Source of the DNA: Rostrohypoxylon terebratum
Lineage: Eukaryota > Ascomycota > Sordariomycetes > Xylariales > Hypoxylaceae
Assembly: GCA_022497145.1 (NCBI GenBank)
Contig: MU386016.1
Coordinates: 1-43,078 of the forward strand
Length of the DNA: 43,078 nt
Direction of reading: 5' to 3'
Shown piece by piece: positions 42,466-43,078 of the stretch. The first letter of the stretch is position 1. Every line of letters begins with the position of its first letter. The notes beneath the pieces were generated by a model. It was not told where the DNA came from, did not search any database, and saw only the letters and a list, made by a program, of their open reading frames with translations. The position numbers and the translations under genes were made by a program.

Positions 42466-43078
42466 TTCCGCATGAAGTATCATTACTATGTCTCTGCATT
42501 CGGTTGGGGGTCAAGTGAAGAGCTCTGTCTAGCTTTATTTGACGACTGCGTCAAAATTCTTTGCATGATACCTGCCCTGTAGGTACTAGAAAGGAATAAC
42601 ATACATAGCCAAAATCATTATCTGCTTGGCACACAAGCTATACAATACATGCTCATACTTAACACTGGTGCAAGATTATTCTTACATGGGACATTGAATT
42701 TGCCTGGTCCTTGGGCATGAATGCATCGACAATGGGCTAATACCAAACTGTTCACTTCGGTGGGTTAGAAAATAGTTGCTGTGTACATCATCTCCTAACT
42801 AGAGGCGGTAGATTGAACCCTAACCTAGTCATGTGAAACAAGCACGATTCGTAAATTCTCTCGAGCGTGTGCAAGTAACTCTTCACGTAAGTCTCTTCAA
42901 AGAAATGGTCTGCTATGGTGTCATTTCCATGGACCATGGAAATGAAATTGGTTTTTAAACCAATGCCCATGTAACTTTTACGCAGTAAGTCGATCCACCG
43001 TTACGCGCACATACCGGGTGTGGACCACTTTCCAAAATGGGCTATTCCTTAACAACAACAAAACTTTAAACTTGAATA
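42466..43078. other. intergenic right flank, no gene
   Basis: AT-rich, no gene recognised; holds the hairpin pair at 42922-42964. Confidence 0.5.
42922..42964. repeat. two adjacent perfect inverted repeats
   Basis: CATTTCCATGG (42922-42932) and CCATGGAAATG (42934-42944) form an 11-bp perfect palindrome around one A. After two bases, ATTGGTTT (42947-42954) and AAACCAAT (42957-42964) form an 8-bp perfect palindrome around TT. Confidence 0.9.

Noticed and set aside
42800..42830. GGTTCAATCTA-like tRNA B box (minus strand)
   Set aside because: No matching A box or cloverleaf could be drawn around it.
1..43078. CRISPR array, bacterial operon, prophage or secondary-metabolite cluster
   Set aside because: Spliced fungal genes throughout. 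There is no PKS, NRPS or terpene synthase; the lone oxidoreductase, hydrolase, transcription factor and dead oxygenase are far apart and mixed with housekeeping genes.

Overview
The window is nuclear DNA of a filamentous ascomycete (Pezizomycotina, most likely a Sordariomycete). The signs are short introns (48-117 nt) with CTAAC/CTAAT-type branch sites, a fungal-type (FunK1) kinase, secreted plant-cell-wall enzymes (GH54 arabinofuranosidase, AA9 LPMO), a TPP riboswitch in the leader of a THI5/NMT1 gene, and a hacA-type bZIP gene with an IRE1 intron. No species can be named from sequence alone. All exon/intron models were made by eye from splice signals and family conservation.

Layout. 1-9 kb: AT-rich flank, an intronless MDR oxidoreductase (1356-2360, +), a frameshifted FunK1 kinase (3219-5598, +), the thiamine-pyrimidine gene nmt1 (6106-7346, +) with its riboswitch intron (5830-6089), a degenerate three-unit tandem repeat (7608-8012) and a small intron-containing membrane protein gene (8372-8781, +). 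9.6-17 kb: secreted arabinofuranosidase abfB (9761-11266, +), a secreted double-psi beta-barrel protein (12864-13211, +) and the unfolded-protein-response regulator hacA (14988-16331, -). 17.1-22.5 kb: a gene-poor stretch with only relic-like ORFs. 22.5-32.6 kb: housekeeping genes, namely an ESCRT-III subunit (+), the SKI2 RNA helicase (-), the fork-protection factor csm3/swi3 (-) and divergent to it the complex I 21 kDa subunit (+). 32.9-39.7 kb: a seven-exon Zn2Cys6 transcription factor (-), an F-box protein (+) and a secondary-metabolism-like alpha/beta hydrolase (+). 40.6-43 kb: an AA9 LPMO (+) and, behind it, a decayed 2-oxoglutarate/Fe(II) oxygenase pseudogene (41632-42465, +) with no long open frame, followed by a pair of perfect hairpins.

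How the genes relate. This is not a biosynthetic cluster; most genes are independently transcribed with their own promoters. Three secreted proteins (abfB, DPBB, AA9) fit a plant-biomass lifestyle, and hacA controls secretory capacity in the same cell, but no physical operon-like link is implied. The most informative elements are two RNA-level switches. One is the nmt1 leader, where a TPP aptamer sits just downstream of a 5' splice site whose use keeps an overlapping uORF. The other is the hacA 20-nt IRE1 intron, framed by two hairpins with CNGCAG loops; splicing swaps a long hydrophobic/low-complexity tail for an acidic activation domain.
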